Source: Shewanella dokdonensis
GTDB lineage: Bacteria; Pseudomonadota; Gammaproteobacteria; Enterobacterales; Shewanellaceae
Direction of reading: 5' to 3'
Length of the DNA stretch: 64,000 nucleotides
Assembly (NCBI RefSeq): GCF_018394335.1
Contig: NZ_CP074572.1
Coordinates: forward strand, 1,550,001 to 1,614,000
Shown: one piece after another, positions 46,296 to 57,202 of the stretch
How the letters are laid out: each line of letters begins with the position of its first letter
Position numbering within the stretch: position 1 is the first letter of the stretch
Position numbers and translations under genes: made by a program
Notes under the pieces: generated by a model
What the model saw: only the letters and a program-made list of their open reading frames with translations
The model's database searches: none
Told to the model about the DNA's origin: nothing

Positions 46296-47158
46296 ATGAT
46301 CCACAGTATGACCGCCTATGCCCGCGTTGAGCATAAAGCAGCCTGGGGCAATGCGTCCTGGGAAATTCGTTCCGTCAACCAGCGTTATCTGGAAACCTAC
46401 CTGCGCCTACCGGAACAGTTGCGTAGCCTAGAGCCGATTCTACGGGACAAACTGCGGCAGCGGCTTAACCGTGGCAAAGTAGAAGTCAACTTGCGTTATG
46501 AACTTAAAGGCGAGCAAGACAATCAGCTGACACTCAATGAAGACTTAGCCCGACAACTGCTAAAAGCGGCACAATGGGTAAAAGACGAGGCCAGCGAGGG
46601 TCGCCTTGAGTTACTGGATATTTTACGTTGGCCAGGCGTTATCGCAGCACAAGAGCAAGATATGGATGCCATTGGCACCGAACTGTTAGCAGCGTTTGAC
46701 GGTGCGATTGATCAATTTATCGAAGCCAGAGCCCGTGAAGGCGAAGCAATTAACGCCATGCTTCTTAGCCGTCTGGAAGGCGTAGAACAACAGATCGCTA
46801 TCGTCCGCGAGCAAATGCCCAAGGTCATTGAATGGCAAAGAGAAAAACTCACCAGCCGCCTAGCAGAAGTCAAAGGCGAGCTTGATCCTATGCGCATCGA
46901 ACAAGAGATGGTGCTAACCGCCCAGAAACTAGATGTAGCAGAAGAAATGGATCGCTTAGAGGCGCACGTGAAAGAAGCACGCCGCATTCTGAAAAAGGTG
47001 GAGCCGAAGGCCGCCGCCTCGACTTTATGATGCAAGAATTCAACCGTGAATCTAACACGCTTGCCTCCAAATCAATCAGCACCGAAACCACCGCAGCCGC
47101 CGTTGAATTAAAAGTATTAATCGAACAGATGCGCGAGCAGATCCAGAATGTTGAATAA
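46296..47158 (+). CDS. yicC: YicC-family endoribonuclease (frameshift near the end)
   Basis: YicC proteins have been reported as RNA-cleaving enzymes; the biological role is still unclear. Restored length is 287 residues, the same as E. coli. It starts MIHSMTAYARVE. The frame breaks in AAAAAGG (46992-46998): one more base gives RRILKKGGAEGRRLDFMMQEFNRESNTLASKS and the normal end. It is divergent from rph, as in E. coli. Confidence 0.95.
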
Positions 47159-47206
47159 CAGAAAAACAGCGGCAAGTTGTCCCGTCCTAAGATAGGTTGA
47201 CAGTTT

Positions 47207-47974
47207 TTAGGCCAGCTCCCGTAGCTGGCCTTTTCTATTGTGCACCTGGTTGGGGGTTGCCATATCTAAACTCAGGTGCGGTCTCATTTCGTTATATATC
47301 GCTATCGATTCTCGAACAACTATCTTCAGCTCTTCCAGCGTTTTACATCGATACAGGAAAAACTCTTGCTTCAGTATGCCATTGACTCTTTCCGCTAGTG
47401 CATTTTGATAGCAATCATAACCGTCTGTCATTGACGGCTGAATATGGTTCGCTATCAGTTCATCCTGATAAACGGCTGAGCAATATTGCACTCCCCGGTC
47501 TGAGTGATACACTGCATTAGCGATATAGCGCTTATCCCTAACCGCCATTTTCAGCGCTTTCACCACACCGTCTGCTTTCATGTCTGTACTCAAGTGATGA
47601 CCGACTATTTTGCGTGATACGGCATCGGTAACCAGTGACAAATAGTGCACGCCTTGGTCTGACTCAAGATAGGTGATATCGCTGACCAACACATGCTCTG
47701 CATCATGCAGCCCTTCCACTTTCAGTAAGTTAGGATGCTTTTTCATCCAGTGCTTGCTAAATGTGGTTTTTGTGTAGCTTTTCTTGGGTTTAACCAGTAA
47801 ACCTTCACGCCTCAAATAGGTAAAAAAACCGTCTCTCCCCAGTTTAATATCATGTTCAACCAACTTGGGCTTTATCAACGAATAGAGCTTACGCGTCCCT
47901 AACCTCGGCATATATTTACGCCAGTACAGAACCCAGTCTTTGATGACCGATAGTTCAGCTCTTCGGCTTTCCAT
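47207..47974 (-). CDS. IS3-family transposase, OrfB part
   Basis: Integrase-core part with the DDE triad: Asp in VLVSDITYLESD (near 95), Asp in YHSDRGVQYCS (near 160) and Glu in ALAERVNGILKQEF (near 195). The open frame actually extends upstream to about 48090 (KKKVLIRYVWQAKTQREINLAAA) and overlaps orfA in the -1 frame. It is therefore made as an OrfAB fusion by frameshifting, as usual in this family. The ATG given (MESRRAEL) is only the first Met. Confidence 0.9.
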   Translation of the reverse strand: MESRRAELSVIKDWVLYWRKYMPRLGTRKLYSLIKPKLVEHDIKLGRDGFFTYLRREGLLVKPKKSYTKTTFSKHWMKKHPNLLKVEGLHDAEHVLVSDITYLESDQGVHYLSLVTDAVSRKIVGHHLSTDMKADGVVKALKMAVRDKRYIANAVYHSDRGVQYCSAVYQDELIANHIQPSMTDGYDCYQNALAERVNGILKQEFFLYRCKTLEELKIVVRESIAIYNEMRPHLSLDMATPNQVHNRKGQLRELA

Positions 47975-48039
47975 TCGAGCTACTGCTTGATAGACACTTT
48001 GCCTTGAAATACTGGCTGCACGACATGCTGCGGCTAAGT

Positions 48040-48434
48040 TTATTTCTCTTTGGGTTTTGGCTTGCCAGACATACCGGATAAGTACTTTTTCTTAAACCAG
48101 CTCCGTATTCATTATCCATGATATCGACCATACCATTGAGGATTTGGTTACGCAGTTTCTCTTCGGCTAGCTCACGCTCAAGGCGCTTGATAGTTTGTGC
48201 TGGGGTTTCTTTTGAATTAGGCATAAGGGGATGCTGAAAAGGTTTCGACCAATCGAGTCTACCATGCTTTCTGAGCCAAACGAGTACGGTTGTCTTGCCC
48301 TGAATGCCAAAGCGCTGCTGGGCTTGTTTGTACGTCATTTCGCCTTTTTCGACACGCTCTACGACACCTAATTTAAAGGCTAAGGTGTAATCACGTTGCG
48401 TGCGCTTACGGCTTGAGTTAGTTGATGTCGCCAT
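48040..48434 (-). CDS. IS3-family transposase, OrfA part (one base missing)
   Basis: Helix-turn-helix part: YTLAFKLGVVERVEKGEMTYKQAQQRFGI (near 15-45), then a leucine-rich coiled coil (TIKRLERELAEEKLRNQILN). As read, five A at 48086-48090 shift the frame and the ORF runs on to 47955. With six A it ends LRKKYLSGMSGKPKPKEK at 48040, and the minus strand reads A-AAA-AAG, the canonical -1 slip site, leading into OrfB. AGAGGAC precedes the ATG. Confidence 0.85.
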
Positions 48435-48484
48435 AAAGAAGTCCTCTTTATGTCAACATATTCCAGGACGGGACAAGTAGGCAA

Positions 48485-48512
48485 CAAAAAGCCGGGCAAT
48501 TGCCCGGCTTTC
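48485..48512 (-). terminator. Alpha operon terminator (after rplQ)
   Basis: The minus strand has AAGCCGGGCAATTGCCCGGCTT, fully palindromic, with five T following. It lies 16 bp after the rplQ stop. Reading in the plus direction the T run is weaker; before the IS arrived it may also have served yicC. Confidence 0.9.
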
Positions 48513-48527
48513 TCAACCTGATACCGC

Positions 48528-48926
48528 TTATTCAGCAGCTGCTTCGGCTTCTACAACTTCAGCAGTTTCTGGACGACCTACCAGCTCGATATAAGCCATA
48601 GGGGCTTTATCACCAGTACGCAGACCACATTTCAGGATACGGGTGTAACCACCCTGACGTTCCAGGTAACGAGGACCCAGTTCGTTAAACAATTTACCAA
48701 CGACGTCTTCGTCGCGGGTGCGGGCAAACGCCAGACGACGATTTGCAACGCTGTCACTCTTAGCAAGTGTAATCAAAGGTTCAACTACGCGACGCAGTTC
48801 TTTTGCCTTCACCAGAGTCGTCACGATGATTTCGTGACGAACCAGTGAGCTAGCCATGTTACGGAACATGGCCTGGCGGTGGCTGCTGTTGCGGTTAAGT
48901 TGACGACCACTCTTACGATGGCGCAT
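48528..48926 (-). CDS. rplQ: Ribosomal protein L17
   Basis: 132 residues, last gene of the alpha operon. Starts [25 protein letters not shown], the L17 signature. The tail is Glu/Ala-rich. It follows rpoA by 40 bp. Confidence 0.98.
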   Translation of the reverse strand: MRHRKSGRQLNRNSSHRQAMFRNMASSLVRHEIIVTTLVKAKELRRVVEPLITLAKSDSVANRRLAFARTRDEDVVGKLFNELGPRYLERQGGYTRILKCGLRTGDKAPMAYIELVGRPETAEVVEAEAAAE

Positions 48927-48966
48927 GACTTAATCCTTATAACCTAAATCTGTACAAGTCATAGAC

Positions 48967-49956
48967 TTACAGGTCATCTGCTAAACTAGCTGGAGGCCAG
49001 TTTTCCAGACGCATACCCAAAGAAAGTCCGCGAGAAGCCAATACGTCTTTGATCTCGGTAAGTGATTTCTTACCCAGGTTAGGCGTTTTCAGCAACTCAA
49101 CTTCTGTACGTTGTACTAGATCACCGATGTAATGAATCGCTTCGGCTTTCAGACAGTTAGCCGAACGTACAGTGAGCTCTAAATCGTCGACAGGACGCAA
49201 CAAAATCGGATCGAATTCCGGTTTTTCTTCTTTCTTCTCTGGTTCAGAAACATCACGCAATTCTACAAACGCATCCAGCTGTTCAGCCAGAATGGTCGCA
49301 GAACGACGAATCGCTTCTTCAGGATCGATAGTACCGTTAGTGGTCATATCGATAACCAGTTTATCCAGGTCTGTACGCTGTTCAACACGGGCCGCTTCTA
49401 CATTGTAGGCGATGCGTTCAACAGGTGAGAAAGAAGCATCGACCAGCAAACGGCCGATAGGACGATCGTCTTCCTCGGTCTGAGCGCGGGCAGAAGCCGG
49501 CACATAACCACGACCACGTTCAACACGAATACGCATGCTGATGCCGTGATTACCTGTCAGATGACAGATAACGTGATCAGGATTTACGATTGTCACATCA
49601 CCATCATGGGTGATGTCTGCAGCGGTAACAGGGCCTGCGCCGGTTTTGCTCAGGGTGAGCAAAGCCTCGTCTTTACCCTCAATGATAACCGCCAACCCTT
49701 TAAGGTTTAGCAATATCTCGAGGATATCTTCTTGTACGCCTTCCTTACTGCTGTATTCGTGCAGTACACCGTCGATCTCGACTTCGGTAACCGCGCAGCC
49801 GGGCATAGACGACAATAGGATGCGACGCAACGCGTTACCTAAAGTGTGACCAAAACCACGTTCCAGCGGCTCTAGTGTTACCTTGGCACGAGTTGGGTTA
49901 ACCTGCTCGATATCTACGAGACGCGGTTTAAGAAATTCTGTAACAGAACCCTGCAT
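48967..49956 (-). CDS. rpoA: RNA polymerase alpha subunit
   Basis: 329 residues. The N-terminal domain for assembly ([22 protein letters not shown] near 35) and the C-terminal domain that contacts UP elements and activators ([21 protein letters not shown] near 265) are both complete. Confidence 0.99.
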   Translation of the reverse strand: MQGSVTEFLKPRLVDIEQVNPTRAKVTLEPLERGFGHTLGNALRRILLSSMPGCAVTEVEIDGVLHEYSSKEGVQEDILEILLNLKGLAVIIEGKDEALLTLSKTGAGPVTAADITHDGDVTIVNPDHVICHLTGNHGISMRIRVERGRGYVPASARAQTEEDDRPIGRLLVDASFSPVERIAYNVEAARVEQRTDLDKLVIDMTTNGTIDPEEAIRRSATILAEQLDAFVELRDVSEPEKKEEKPEFDPILLRPVDDLELTVRSANCLKAEAIHYIGDLVQRTEVELLKTPNLGKKSLTEIKDVLASRGLSLGMRLENWPPASLADDL

Positions 49957-49980
49957 TGTGTCCTCTCTTGTTAGTTAGCC

Positions 49981-50601
49981 TTACTTAGAGTAAAGCTCGA
50001 CGATCAGCTGTTCGTTAATTTCCGCAGACAAATCGCTACGTTCTGGCAGGCGCTTGAATGCACCTTCCATTTTTGCGCTGTCGACTTCAATCCAGGTAGG
50101 CTTTTCGCGTTGACCAGCCACTTCCAGAGCAGCCTTAATACGAGCTTGCTTCTGAGACTTTTCACGCACGCTTACCACATCATTCGCAGACACTTTGAAT
50201 GACGGAATGTTAACAACACGACCGTTTACCATAATTGACTTATGGCTAACCAGCTGACGTGCTTCTGCACGAGTCGCGCCGAAACCCATACGATAAACAA
50301 CGTTATCCAGACGGGCTTCCAGAAGTTGCAACAGGTTTTCACCAGTGTTGCCTTTCAGACGTGCAGCTTCTTTGTAATAGTTACGGAATTGCTTTTCCAA
50401 CACACCGTAAATACGACGAACTTTTTGTTTCTCACGCAGCTGCAAACCATAATCAGACAGACGTGGCTTACGTGCGCCATGCTGTCCAGGTGCTGTTTCC
50501 AGCTTACACTTCGAATCGATTGCTCTCACACCGCTTTTCAGGAACAGGTCTGTACCTTCCCTACGGCTGAGCTTGAGCTTGGGACCCAAGTATCTTGCCA
50601 T
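49981..50601 (-). CDS. rpsD: Ribosomal protein S4
   Basis: 206 residues, starting [24 protein letters not shown]. The S4 RNA-binding domain is [28 protein letters not shown] near 95-120. S4 also represses the alpha operon by binding the leader before rpsM, which is visible here. Confidence 0.99.
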   Translation of the reverse strand: MARYLGPKLKLSRREGTDLFLKSGVRAIDSKCKLETAPGQHGARKPRLSDYGLQLREKQKVRRIYGVLEKQFRNYYKEAARLKGNTGENLLQLLEARLDNVVYRMGFGATRAEARQLVSHKSIMVNGRVVNIPSFKVSANDVVSVREKSQKQARIKAALEVAGQREKPTWIEVDSAKMEGAFKRLPERSDLSAEINEQLIVELYSK

Positions 50602-50633
50602 GATCTTTCTCCAACTTTCCTAATGAATCGCCA

Positions 50634-51026
50634 TTACACGCGGCGTTTTTTAGGAGGACGACAACCGTTATGAGGGATAGGCGTCACATCAGTGATGTTG
50701 GTAATTTTATAACCAACAGCGTTCAGCGCACGAATGGCTGATTCACGACCTGGACCTGGACCCTTCACGAAAACTTCAAGGTGCTTAACACCGTAATCCT
50801 GAGCAGCAGTACCTGCGCGCTCAGCAGCAACCTGAGCTGCGAATGGAGTAGATTTACGTGAACCACGGAAACCTGAACCACCGGCAGTTGCCCAAGCCAA
50901 AGCATTACCTTGACGGTCTGTGATAGTTACGATTGTGTTGTTAAAAGAAGCATGGATATGAGCCATGCCATCCGCAACCTGTTTACGTACGCGCTTGCGC
51001 GGAGAACGTGACGGAACTTTAGCCAT
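50634..51026 (-). CDS. rpsK: Ribosomal protein S11
   Basis: 130 residues. Contains [45 protein letters not shown] and ends PPKKRRV. It follows rpsM by 14 bp. Confidence 0.99.
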   Translation of the reverse strand: MAKVPSRSPRKRVRKQVADGMAHIHASFNNTIVTITDRQGNALAWATAGGSGFRGSRKSTPFAAQVAAERAGTAAQDYGVKHLEVFVKGPGPGRESAIRALNAVGYKITNITDVTPIPHNGCRPPKKRRV

Positions 51027-51040
51027 TGTCTACCTTCCCG

Positions 51041-51397
51041 TTACTTCTTAATTGGTTTACGTGGACCTTTGCGGGTACGCGCATTGGTCTTAGTACGTTG
51101 CCCACGAACAGGCAGGCTACGACGATGGCGAAGACCACGATAACAACCAAGGTCCATTAGACGCTTGATGTTCATAGAAACTTCGCGTCGCAAGTCACCT
51201 TCTACAGTGTATTTGGCAACTTCTTCGCGTAGGGTATCGATTTGAGCGTCGCTCAATTCCTTGATCTTTGCGTCTTCGGCAATTGAAGTAGCCGCGCAAA
51301 TAGCTTTAGCGCGGGTACGACCGATACCGTAGATGGCAGTCAAAGCGATGACTGCGTGCTTCTGATCAGGAATGTTAATGCCAGCGATACGGGCCAC
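51041..51397 (-). CDS. rpsM: Ribosomal protein S13
   Basis: 118 residues, starting with GTG 51397 ([19 protein letters not shown]), as in E. coli. AAGGAG lies 7 bases upstream, within the S4-binding leader. Confidence 0.98.
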   Translation of the reverse strand: MARIAGINIPDQKHAVIALTAIYGIGRTRAKAICAATSIAEDAKIKELSDAQIDTLREEVAKYTVEGDLRREVSMNIKRLMDLGCYRGLRHRRSLPVRGQRTKTNARTRKGPRKPIKK

Positions 51398-51458
51398 TAT
51401 GCACTCCTTAAGTTAAAGGCCATCTGTGAAAAGCCCGATAGGATACTCAACAGATGAC
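51398..51458 (-). ncRNA. Alpha operon leader (S4-binding pseudoknot)
   Basis: The minus strand carries TTGAGTATCC, GGGCTTTTCA and AAGGAGTGCATAGTG, close to the E. coli alpha-operon leader. The outer stem is CATCTGT (450-456 side) with ACAGATG (51421-51427). In E. coli this folds into a pseudoknot that S4 binds to block rpsM translation. Confidence 0.85.
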
Positions 51459-51479
51459 TAATTTGCAAACAAATTTTAA

Positions 51480-51504
51480 TGGCCAGTCGCAAATGGACTG
51501 GCCG
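51480..51504 (-). terminator. Hairpin between rpmJ and rpsM
   Basis: The minus strand forms GGCCAGTCCATTTGCGACTGGCC followed by ATTAAAATTTG. The stem is strong and the T run poor, so it is likely a partial terminator or processing site at the spc-alpha boundary. Confidence 0.5.
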
Positions 51505-51511
51505 GGTTTCA

Positions 51512-51625
51512 TTAGCCTTGACGCTGTTTGTGTTTTGGTTCAACACAAATGACGCGAACAACGCCGTTACGCTTGACGATCTTGCAATTACGGCAGATCT
51601 TCTTCACGGAAGTTCGAACTTTCAT
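51512..51625 (-). CDS. rpmJ: Ribosomal protein L36
   Basis: 37 residues, too short for most ORF callers: [20 protein letters not shown] then [17 protein letters not shown]. The zinc ligands C-x2-C, C and H are all present. ATG 51625 is used, not the out-of-frame ATG 5 bases upstream; GGAG is well placed. It lies 22 bp after secY. Confidence 0.97.
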   Translation of the reverse strand: MKVRTSVKKICRNCKIVKRNGVVRVICVEPKHKQRQG

Positions 51626-51647
51626 TTCATCACTCCGTAAAGCTATC

Positions 51648-52988
51648 TTAACGACCGAAGCGATCGAAATTCGCTTTAGTCACTAGGTTAGCTTTCTTCA
51701 TCACAGACTCATATTGATGAGACATCATATGGGTCTGAACCTGAGCCATGAAGTCCATGATCACCACTACCATAATCAGTAGTGAGGTACCGCCAAAATA
51801 GAACTGTACCTTCCAAGTGATTAGCATGAACTCCGGAATTAAACAGATAAAGGTGATATACAACGCACCGGCCAAAGTCAGGCGGGTCATCACTTTATCA
51901 ATGTAACGCGAAGTTTGTTCGCCGGGACGGATCCCTGGAATGAACGCACCGCTTTTCTTCAGGTTATCCGCTGTTTCGCGTGGATTAAACACCAACGCGG
52001 TATAGAAGAAACAGAAGAAAATAATTGCTGCCGCATACAATAATGAGTACAGCGGCTGTCCAGGAGACACGGCCAGAGAGAAATCACTCAACCATGACAA
52101 TGCTGGATTTTGTCCGAACCACTGAGCCAGTGTACCCGGGAACAAAATTATGCTGGACGCAAAAATTGGTGGGATAACCCCAGCCATGTTCACTTTCAGC
52201 GGTAAGTGAGTAGATTGTGCAGCAAACACCTTACGGCCTTGCTGGCGCTTAGCGTAGTTAACGACAATACGGCGCTGACCACGTTCTACAAACACCACAA
52301 AATAAGTGACGGCAAAGACAATCACACCAATTAACAGCAATACCAATACGTTCAAGTCGCCTTGACGAGCCTGTTCAGCAGTTTGTCCAATAGCTTTTGG
52401 CAAGCCGGCCACAATCCCCGCAAAAATCAGGATTGAGATACCGTTGCCAATACCACGTTCAGTAATCTGTTCACCAAGCCACATCAGGAACATGGTGCCA
52501 GTGACTAAACTGATAACCGCAACAAAGTAAAAACCAAAACCTGGGTTAACGACCAGGCCGGAGACCAGGTTTGGCAACCCTGTTGCGATACCAATAGATT
52601 GGAACGTAGCTAAAATCAATGTGCCCCATCGGGTATATTGACTGATTTTTTTACGTCCTGACTCGCCTTCCTTTTTCAGTTCAGCAAGTGCAGGATGCAC
52701 CACTGTCAACAACTGCATAATGATCGATGCCGAAATGTAAGGCATGATCCCTAATGCAAAAATGGACGCACGGGACAAGGCCCCACCCGAGAACATGTTA
52801 AACATGCCCAGGATGGTGCCTTTCTGCTGATTAAACAGCTCAGCCAATACGGCGGCATCAATACCAGGAATTGGCACAAAGGAACCGGCACGGAACACAA
52901 TAATTGCGCCAATCACGAACAGGAGGCGAGCTTTCAATTCAGAAAGTCCACCTTTCGCGCTTTTTAAATCAAGTCCTGGTTTTGCCAT
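51648..52988 (-). CDS. secY: Protein translocase channel SecY
   Basis: About 446 residues with ten membrane helices, the channel driven by SecA. It starts [19 protein letters not shown] (ATG 52988; an upstream start would run into rplO). Motifs are [19 protein letters not shown] (plug region, near 70), [16 protein letters not shown] near 115 and the SecA-binding loop [22 protein letters not shown] near 350. Confidence 0.99.
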   Translation of the reverse strand: MAKPGLDLKSAKGGLSELKARLLFVIGAIIVFRAGSFVPIPGIDAAVLAELFNQQKGTILGMFNMFSGGALSRASIFALGIMPYISASIIMQLLTVVHPALAELKKEGESGRKKISQYTRWGTLILATFQSIGIATGLPNLVSGLVVNPGFGFYFVAVISLVTGTMFLMWLGEQITERGIGNGISILIFAGIVAGLPKAIGQTAEQARQGDLNVLVLLLIGVIVFAVTYFVVFVERGQRRIVVNYAKRQQGRKVFAAQSTHLPLKVNMAGVIPPIFASSIILFPGTLAQWFGQNPALSWLSDFSLAVSPGQPLYSLLYAAAIIFFCFFYTALVFNPRETADNLKKSGAFIPGIRPGEQTSRYIDKVMTRLTLAGALYITFICLIPEFMLITWKVQFYFGGTSLLIMVVVIMDFMAQVQTHMMSHQYESVMKKANLVTKANFDRFGR

Positions 52989-52995
52989 CGACGTA

Positions 52996-53430
52996 TTATT
53001 CCTCGATCTTTCCACCGGCAGCTTCAATAGCTGCACGTGCACCTTTGGTAACCTTCAGACCGCGTACGGTCACTGGGCGCTCAATGGTACCTGAAAGAAC
53101 AATTTTCGCAAACTGGATGTTGCGAGTAATGAGATTCGCATCTTTCAGTGCGTTCAGGTCGACAACATCACCGTTAACTTTTGCCAGTTCGCCGATGCGA
53201 ACTTCAGCAGTTACCATAGCGATACGCGAGGTAAAGCCAAATTTAGGCAAACGGATTTTCAACGGCATCTGACCGCCTTCAAAACCGATGCGGACTTTGC
53301 CGCCACTGCGTGATTTAAGACCTTTATGGCCGCGACCAGCAGTTTTACCTAAACCAGAACCGATACCACGGCCTACGCGTTTGCCAGCGGCTTTAGAGCC
53401 CGCTGCTGGAGATAAAGTATTCAGACGCAT
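52996..53430 (-). CDS. rplO: Ribosomal protein L15
   Basis: 144 residues. Starts [20 protein letters not shown]; the glycine-rich [24 protein letters not shown] region contacts 23S. It lies 7 bp before secY. Confidence 0.98.
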   Translation of the reverse strand: MRLNTLSPAAGSKAAGKRVGRGIGSGLGKTAGRGHKGLKSRSGGKVRIGFEGGQMPLKIRLPKFGFTSRIAMVTAEVRIGELAKVNGDVVDLNALKDANLITRNIQFAKIVLSGTIERPVTVRGLKVTKGARAAIEAAGGKIEE

Positions 53431-53433
53431 TGA

Positions 53434-53616
53434 TTAGTCCTCCACCTTTACCATGTAGTAGACCTTATTGATCATACCGCGGATAGCTGGAGTATCTTCC
53501 AGTTCCACTGTGTGACCAATACGACGCAGACCGAGACCTGTTAAGGTTGCTCTGTGCTTTGGCAAACGACCAATAGCACTTTTAGTCTGAGTTACTTTGA
53601 TTGTTTTAGTAGCCAT
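53434..53616 (-). CDS. rpmD: Ribosomal protein L30
   Basis: 60 residues, [20 protein letters not shown] then [21 protein letters not shown]. Between rpsE and rplO, the standard spc place. Confidence 0.98.
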   Translation of the reverse strand: MATKTIKVTQTKSAIGRLPKHRATLTGLGLRRIGHTVELEDTPAIRGMINKVYYMVKVED

Positions 53617-53622
53617 GGTGCA

Positions 53623-54126
53623 TTACCCCCGAATTTCGTCAACATTCAGGCCACGCTTAGCTGCGATCTGTGCAGGTGACTTCATGTTCACCAGCGCATC
53701 TACAGTTGCACGAACGATGTTGATCGGGTTAGTAGAGCCGTATGCTTTTGACAGAACGTTATGAACGCCTGCTACTTCCAATACGGCACGCATAGCGCCA
53801 CCGGCGATAATACCGGTACCCTCAGAAGCAGGTTGCATATATACGCGAGAACCTGAATGACGGCCTTTCACTGGATGGTGCAAGGTACCTTCATGTAGTT
53901 CAACGTTAACCATGCTGCGACGGGCTTTTTCCATTGCTTTTTGAATAGCAGCTGGAACTTCGCGCGCTTTACCGTAGCCGAAGCCGATCTTACCGTTACC
54001 GTCACCCACAACTGTCAGTGCAGTAAAACTGAAGATACGACCACCTTTAACTACTTTAGAAACACGATTGACTGCAATCAGCTTTTCTTGCAGATCGTCT
54101 TTCTGCTGAGTTTCTACTTTAGCCAT
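53623..54126 (-). CDS. rpsE: Ribosomal protein S5
   Basis: 167 residues. N-terminal double-stranded RNA-binding domain with [40 protein letters not shown]. The C-terminal half is complete. Confidence 0.99.
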   Translation of the reverse strand: MAKVETQQKDDLQEKLIAVNRVSKVVKGGRIFSFTALTVVGDGNGKIGFGYGKAREVPAAIQKAMEKARRSMVNVELHEGTLHHPVKGRHSGSRVYMQPASEGTGIIAGGAMRAVLEVAGVHNVLSKAYGSTNPINIVRATVDALVNMKSPAQIAAKRGLNVDEIRG

Positions 54127-54138
54127 TGTGTAAACCCC

Positions 54139-54489
54139 TTAGAACTGGAGGCCAGCTTCACGAGCGGCTTCTGCCAGAGCAGCAACACGACCGTGATACT
54201 TGAAACCAGAACGATCGAAAGCCACCACAGTGACACCTTTCTCGATCGCGCGTTCAGCAATAGCTTTGCCTACTGCCTTTGCCGCATCTACGTTGCCGGT
54301 ATATTTCAGCTGCTCTTTTACCGCATTTTCAACGGTAGACGCAGCAGCAACCACCTGAGCTTCAGGGTTGATTACCTGAGCGTAAATGTGACGCGGTGTA
54401 CGATGTACAACCAGACGGTTAACGCCCAGCTCTTGGATCTTCTTGCGGGTGCGAGTGGCACGACGCAAGCGAGAAGTTTTCTTATCCAT
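54139..54489 (-). CDS. rplR: Ribosomal protein L18
   Basis: 116 residues. [20 protein letters not shown] start and [25 protein letters not shown] end. It binds 5S rRNA. Confidence 0.98.
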   Translation of the reverse strand: MDKKTSRLRRATRTRKKIQELGVNRLVVHRTPRHIYAQVINPEAQVVAAASTVENAVKEQLKYTGNVDAAKAVGKAIAERAIEKGVTVVAFDRSGFKYHGRVAALAEAAREAGLQF

Positions 54490-54500
54490 ATCGCGTTACC

Positions 54501-55034
54501 TTACTTCTTCTTAGCCTCTTTACGGCGTACGTTTTCGTCATCGTAGCGAACACCCTTGCCCTTATAAGGCTCTGGTGGACGATAACCACGAATTTCAGCC
54601 GCAACCTGACCTACCAGTTCTTTGTCGATACTTTTCAGTACGATGTCAGTCTGGCTTGGGCATTCAGCTGTAACGCCTGCTGGCAATTTGTGAACCAGTG
54701 GATGAGAGAAACCTAAAGTCAGGTCCAGGTCGCTACCAGTTACTTTGGCACGATAACCTACACCGACAAGTTTCAGTTTCTTTTCAAAACCTTGAGTTAC
54801 ACCAACAACCATGTTGTTGACCAAGGCACGGGCTGTACCAGCCTGGGCCCAAGCGTTTTCGTAACCTTCAACAGGACCAAAAGTCACATGGCCATTGTCT
54901 ACGGCTACTTTAACAGCGCTGTTGATTACTCGAGTCAGACTGCCCTTACCGCCTTTCACGGTAATGCTGTGATCTTTTAAAGTCACCTCTACGCCGGCAG
55001 GAATAGAGACTGGTGCTTTTGCTACACGAGACAT
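54501..55034 (-). CDS. rplF: Ribosomal protein L6
   Basis: 177 residues. [20 protein letters not shown] start and the signature [14 protein letters not shown] near the end. It follows rpsH by about 10 bp. Confidence 0.99.
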   Translation of the reverse strand: MSRVAKAPVSIPAGVEVTLKDHSITVKGGKGSLTRVINSAVKVAVDNGHVTFGPVEGYENAWAQAGTARALVNNMVVGVTQGFEKKLKLVGVGYRAKVTGSDLDLTLGFSHPLVHKLPAGVTAECPSQTDIVLKSIDKELVGQVAAEIRGYRPPEPYKGKGVRYDDENVRRKEAKKK

Positions 55035-55044
55035 TCCTAGCTCC

Positions 55045-55439
55045 TTATGCTACGTAGCAGATAACCTCACCACCCATGCTGCGAGGCGGGCGGCACGATC
55101 AGTCATCAGGCCTTTAGAAGTGGACACAATTGCGACACCCAGTCCGCCCATCACTTTTGGCAATTCGTCTTTACCTTTGTAAATACGAAGACCAGGACGG
55201 CTTACGCGCTGGATAGTCTCAACAACGGGTTTTCCCTGGAAATACTTCAAAGTAACTTCCAGTTCAGGCTTATTGCCTTCGTCTGCTACGGCGTAGTCAG
55301 TGATATAACCTTCTTCCTTCAGCACTTTTGCAATCGCAACTTTGAGCTTAGCGGAAGGCATCTTCACAGATACTTTGTTAGCAGCTTGGCCGTTACGGAT
55401 ACGGGTTAACATATCCGCAATAGGATCTTGCATGCTCAT
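55045..55439 (-). CDS. rpsH: Ribosomal protein S8 (frameshift at the end)
   Basis: About 131 residues restored. [20 protein letters not shown] start. As read it ends [12 protein letters not shown] at 55050. One missing G near 55078-55081 restores [14 protein letters not shown], the conserved S8 C-terminus, with stop 55045-55047. S8 also represses the spc operon in E. coli. Confidence 0.96.
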
Positions 55440-55463
55440 ATTAGCTTACTCCGTGACAAGGGC

Positions 55464-55769
55464 TTACCAGCTGGCCTTACGCAGACCAGGAACTTCACCG
55501 CGCATGGTGGCTTCACGCAACTTGATACGGCTCAGGCCGAACTTGCGCAGGTAACCATGTGGGCGACCAGTTTGATTACAGCGATTGCGTTGACGCGATG
55601 CGCTGGAATCACGTGGTAAAGCTTGCAGCTTCAGGACAGCATCCCAACGCTCTTCATCAGAAGTAGCTGGGCTTGCGATCATAACCTTCAGCGCTGCACG
55701 CTTTTCAGCGTACTTGGCCACGAGTTTGGCACGCTTTACTTCACGTGCTTTCATTGATTGTTTTGCCAT
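55464..55769 (-). CDS. rpsN: Ribosomal protein S14
   Basis: 101 residues, the long form without the zinc cysteines. It ends [20 protein letters not shown] then [24 protein letters not shown]. Confidence 0.99.
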   Translation of the reverse strand: MAKQSMKAREVKRAKLVAKYAEKRAALKVMIASPATSDEERWDAVLKLQALPRDSSASRQRNRCNQTGRPHGYLRKFGLSRIKLREATMRGEVPGLRKASW

Positions 55770-55780
55770 TACGCTACCCC

Positions 55781-56320
55781 TTATCTTTTGAATGGGAAGT
55801 TAAAAGCGTTCAACAAAGCACGACCTTCTTCGTCAGTGTTCGCTGTGGTAGTGATAACAATATCCATACCGCGAATTTTATCGATTTTATCATAATCGAT
55901 TTCTGGGAAGATGATCTGCTCACGTACGCCCATAGCGTAGTTGCCGCGACCGTCAAATGACTTTGAACTCAGACCACGGAAGTCACGAATACGGGGAATA
56001 GCGATATCAATCAATCGCTCAAGGAATTCCCACATACGTTCGCCGCGCAGGGTCACTTTACAACCAATAGGGTAGCCTTCACGGATTTTGAAACCGGCAA
56101 CTGATTTACGAGCAACAGTTACAACGGGTTTCTGACCGGCAATAGCAGTCATGTCACGGACAGCACTTTCCATGACTTTTTTATCAGCAACTGCTTCGCC
56201 TACACCCATGTTCAGGGTGATTTTCTCAATCCGAGGGACTTGCATGACACTGGAATAACCGAACTTCTTGGTCAGTTCAGCGATAACAGTCTCTTTGTAC
56301 TTATCATGCAGTTTCGCCAT
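55781..56320 (-). CDS. rplE: Ribosomal protein L5
   Basis: 179 residues. [20 protein letters not shown] start; [19 protein letters not shown] near 32. In E. coli the S8 target that represses spc translation lies around the rplE start. Confidence 0.99.
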   Translation of the reverse strand: MAKLHDKYKETVIAELTKKFGYSSVMQVPRIEKITLNMGVGEAVADKKVMESAVRDMTAIAGQKPVVTVARKSVAGFKIREGYPIGCKVTLRGERMWEFLERLIDIAIPRIRDFRGLSSKSFDGRGNYAMGVREQIIFPEIDYDKIDKIRGMDIVITTTANTDEEGRALLNAFNFPFKR

Positions 56321-56332
56321 CGTTTACTCCGA

Positions 56333-56647
56333 TTACTTAACGAGTTCACTGTTCGATTTAAAGAAACGGACTTTTTTGCCATCTTCAAATCGGAAACCAA
56401 CACGATCTGCCTTGCCTGTAGCAGGGTTAAAGATCGCAACATTAGATGCTTGAATCGGCGCTTCTTTTTCAACAATACCACCGGTAACGCCTAACTGTGG
56501 GTTAGGTTTCTGGTGTTTCTTGATGACGTTAACGCCTTCAACAATCAACTTGCCAGTAGGCAGAACCTGGGTAACTTTACCGCGCTTACCCTTGTCTTTA
56601 CCGGCCAGTACGACTACTTCGTCTTCACGACGGATTTTTGCTGCCAT
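56333..56647 (-). CDS. rplX: Ribosomal protein L24
   Basis: 104 residues. Starts [20 protein letters not shown] with the KOW-type [12 protein letters not shown]. Confidence 0.98.
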   Translation of the reverse strand: MAAKIRREDEVVVLAGKDKGKRGKVTQVLPTGKLIVEGVNVIKKHQKPNPQLGVTGGIVEKEAPIQASNVAIFNPATGKADRVGFRFEDGKKVRFFKSNSELVK

Positions 56648-56658
56648 TTTGAAGCTCC

Positions 56659-57027
56659 TTACAGTACTTCTGGTGCCAGCGACACAATCTTCATGAATTG
56701 CTCGGAGCGCAGTTCACGTGTCACAGGTCCAAAGATACGAGTACCAATCGGCTGCAGGTTGTTGTTCAAAAGAACAGCTGCATTCCGATCGAAGCGAATG
56801 ACAGAACCGTCTGGACGACGTACGCCTTTCTTAGTACGGACTACCACCGCGTTATACACATCACCTTTCTTCGCTTTAGCGCGAGGAATCGCTTCCTTTA
56901 CAGAAACTTTGATGATGTCGCCGATACCGGCATAACGACGATGAGAGCCACCCAAGACCTTAATACACTGAACTCTGCGAGCGCCGCTATTACATGCGAC
57001 ATCCAGAGTTGATTGCATTTGGATCAT
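56659..57027 (-). CDS. rplN: Ribosomal protein L14
   Basis: 122 residues. [20 protein letters not shown] start, and [23 protein letters not shown]. First gene of the spc operon, after a terminator and promoter. Confidence 0.99.
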   Translation of the reverse strand: MIQMQSTLDVACNSGARRVQCIKVLGGSHRRYAGIGDIIKVSVKEAIPRAKAKKGDVYNAVVVRTKKGVRRPDGSVIRFDRNAAVLLNNNLQPIGTRIFGPVTRELRSEQFMKIVSLAPEVL

Positions 57028-57118
57028 TTTAAGTGCTCCGCTATCGTTACATCACATCCCCACCATGGGGCATTTTTCACCATTTTTGGCAACGAGAATC
57101 GCTCAAAAAGGGCGCGCA

Positions 57119-57124
57119 AGTATA
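57119..57124 (-). promoter_or_regulatory. spc operon promoter (-10)
   Basis: The minus strand reads GGTGTTATACTTGCGCGCCC: an extended -10 (TGT-TATACT) with a GC-rich discriminator, about 90 bp upstream of rplN. No good -35 is seen, as expected for extended -10 promoters. Confidence 0.65.
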
Positions 57125-57159
57125 ACACCATTGATTAGAGATGGATAGTGCTAAAATAC

Positions 57160-57183
57160 AAACGGCCCCGGATGGGGCCGTTT
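57160..57183 (-). terminator. S10 operon terminator (after rpsQ)
   Basis: AAACGGCCCC-ATCC-GGGGCCGTTT followed by GTATTTT on the minus strand, 20 bp after rpsQ and before the spc promoter. Confidence 0.8.
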
Positions 57184-57202
57184 ACGTTTACCTAAGAAAA
57201 AC

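Larger units (their letters stand above)
47178..48475 (-). mobile_element. IS3-family insertion sequence, 1,298 bp
   Basis: The ends are imperfect inverted repeats of about 25 bp, both starting TGTCCCGTCCT and sharing GTTGACA at the inner end. A direct repeat AGT flanks them (47175-47177 and 48476-48478), which fits a 3-bp target duplication. Inside are orfA and orfB of an IS3-type transposase on the minus strand. It inserted 19 bp after the yicC stop and before the rplQ terminator hairpin, so no gene is broken. Confidence 0.93.

Noticed and set aside
53941..54546. A 201-codon plus-strand ORF opposite rpsE and rplR
   Set aside because: It is fully antisense to two ribosomal genes and has no ribosome binding site.
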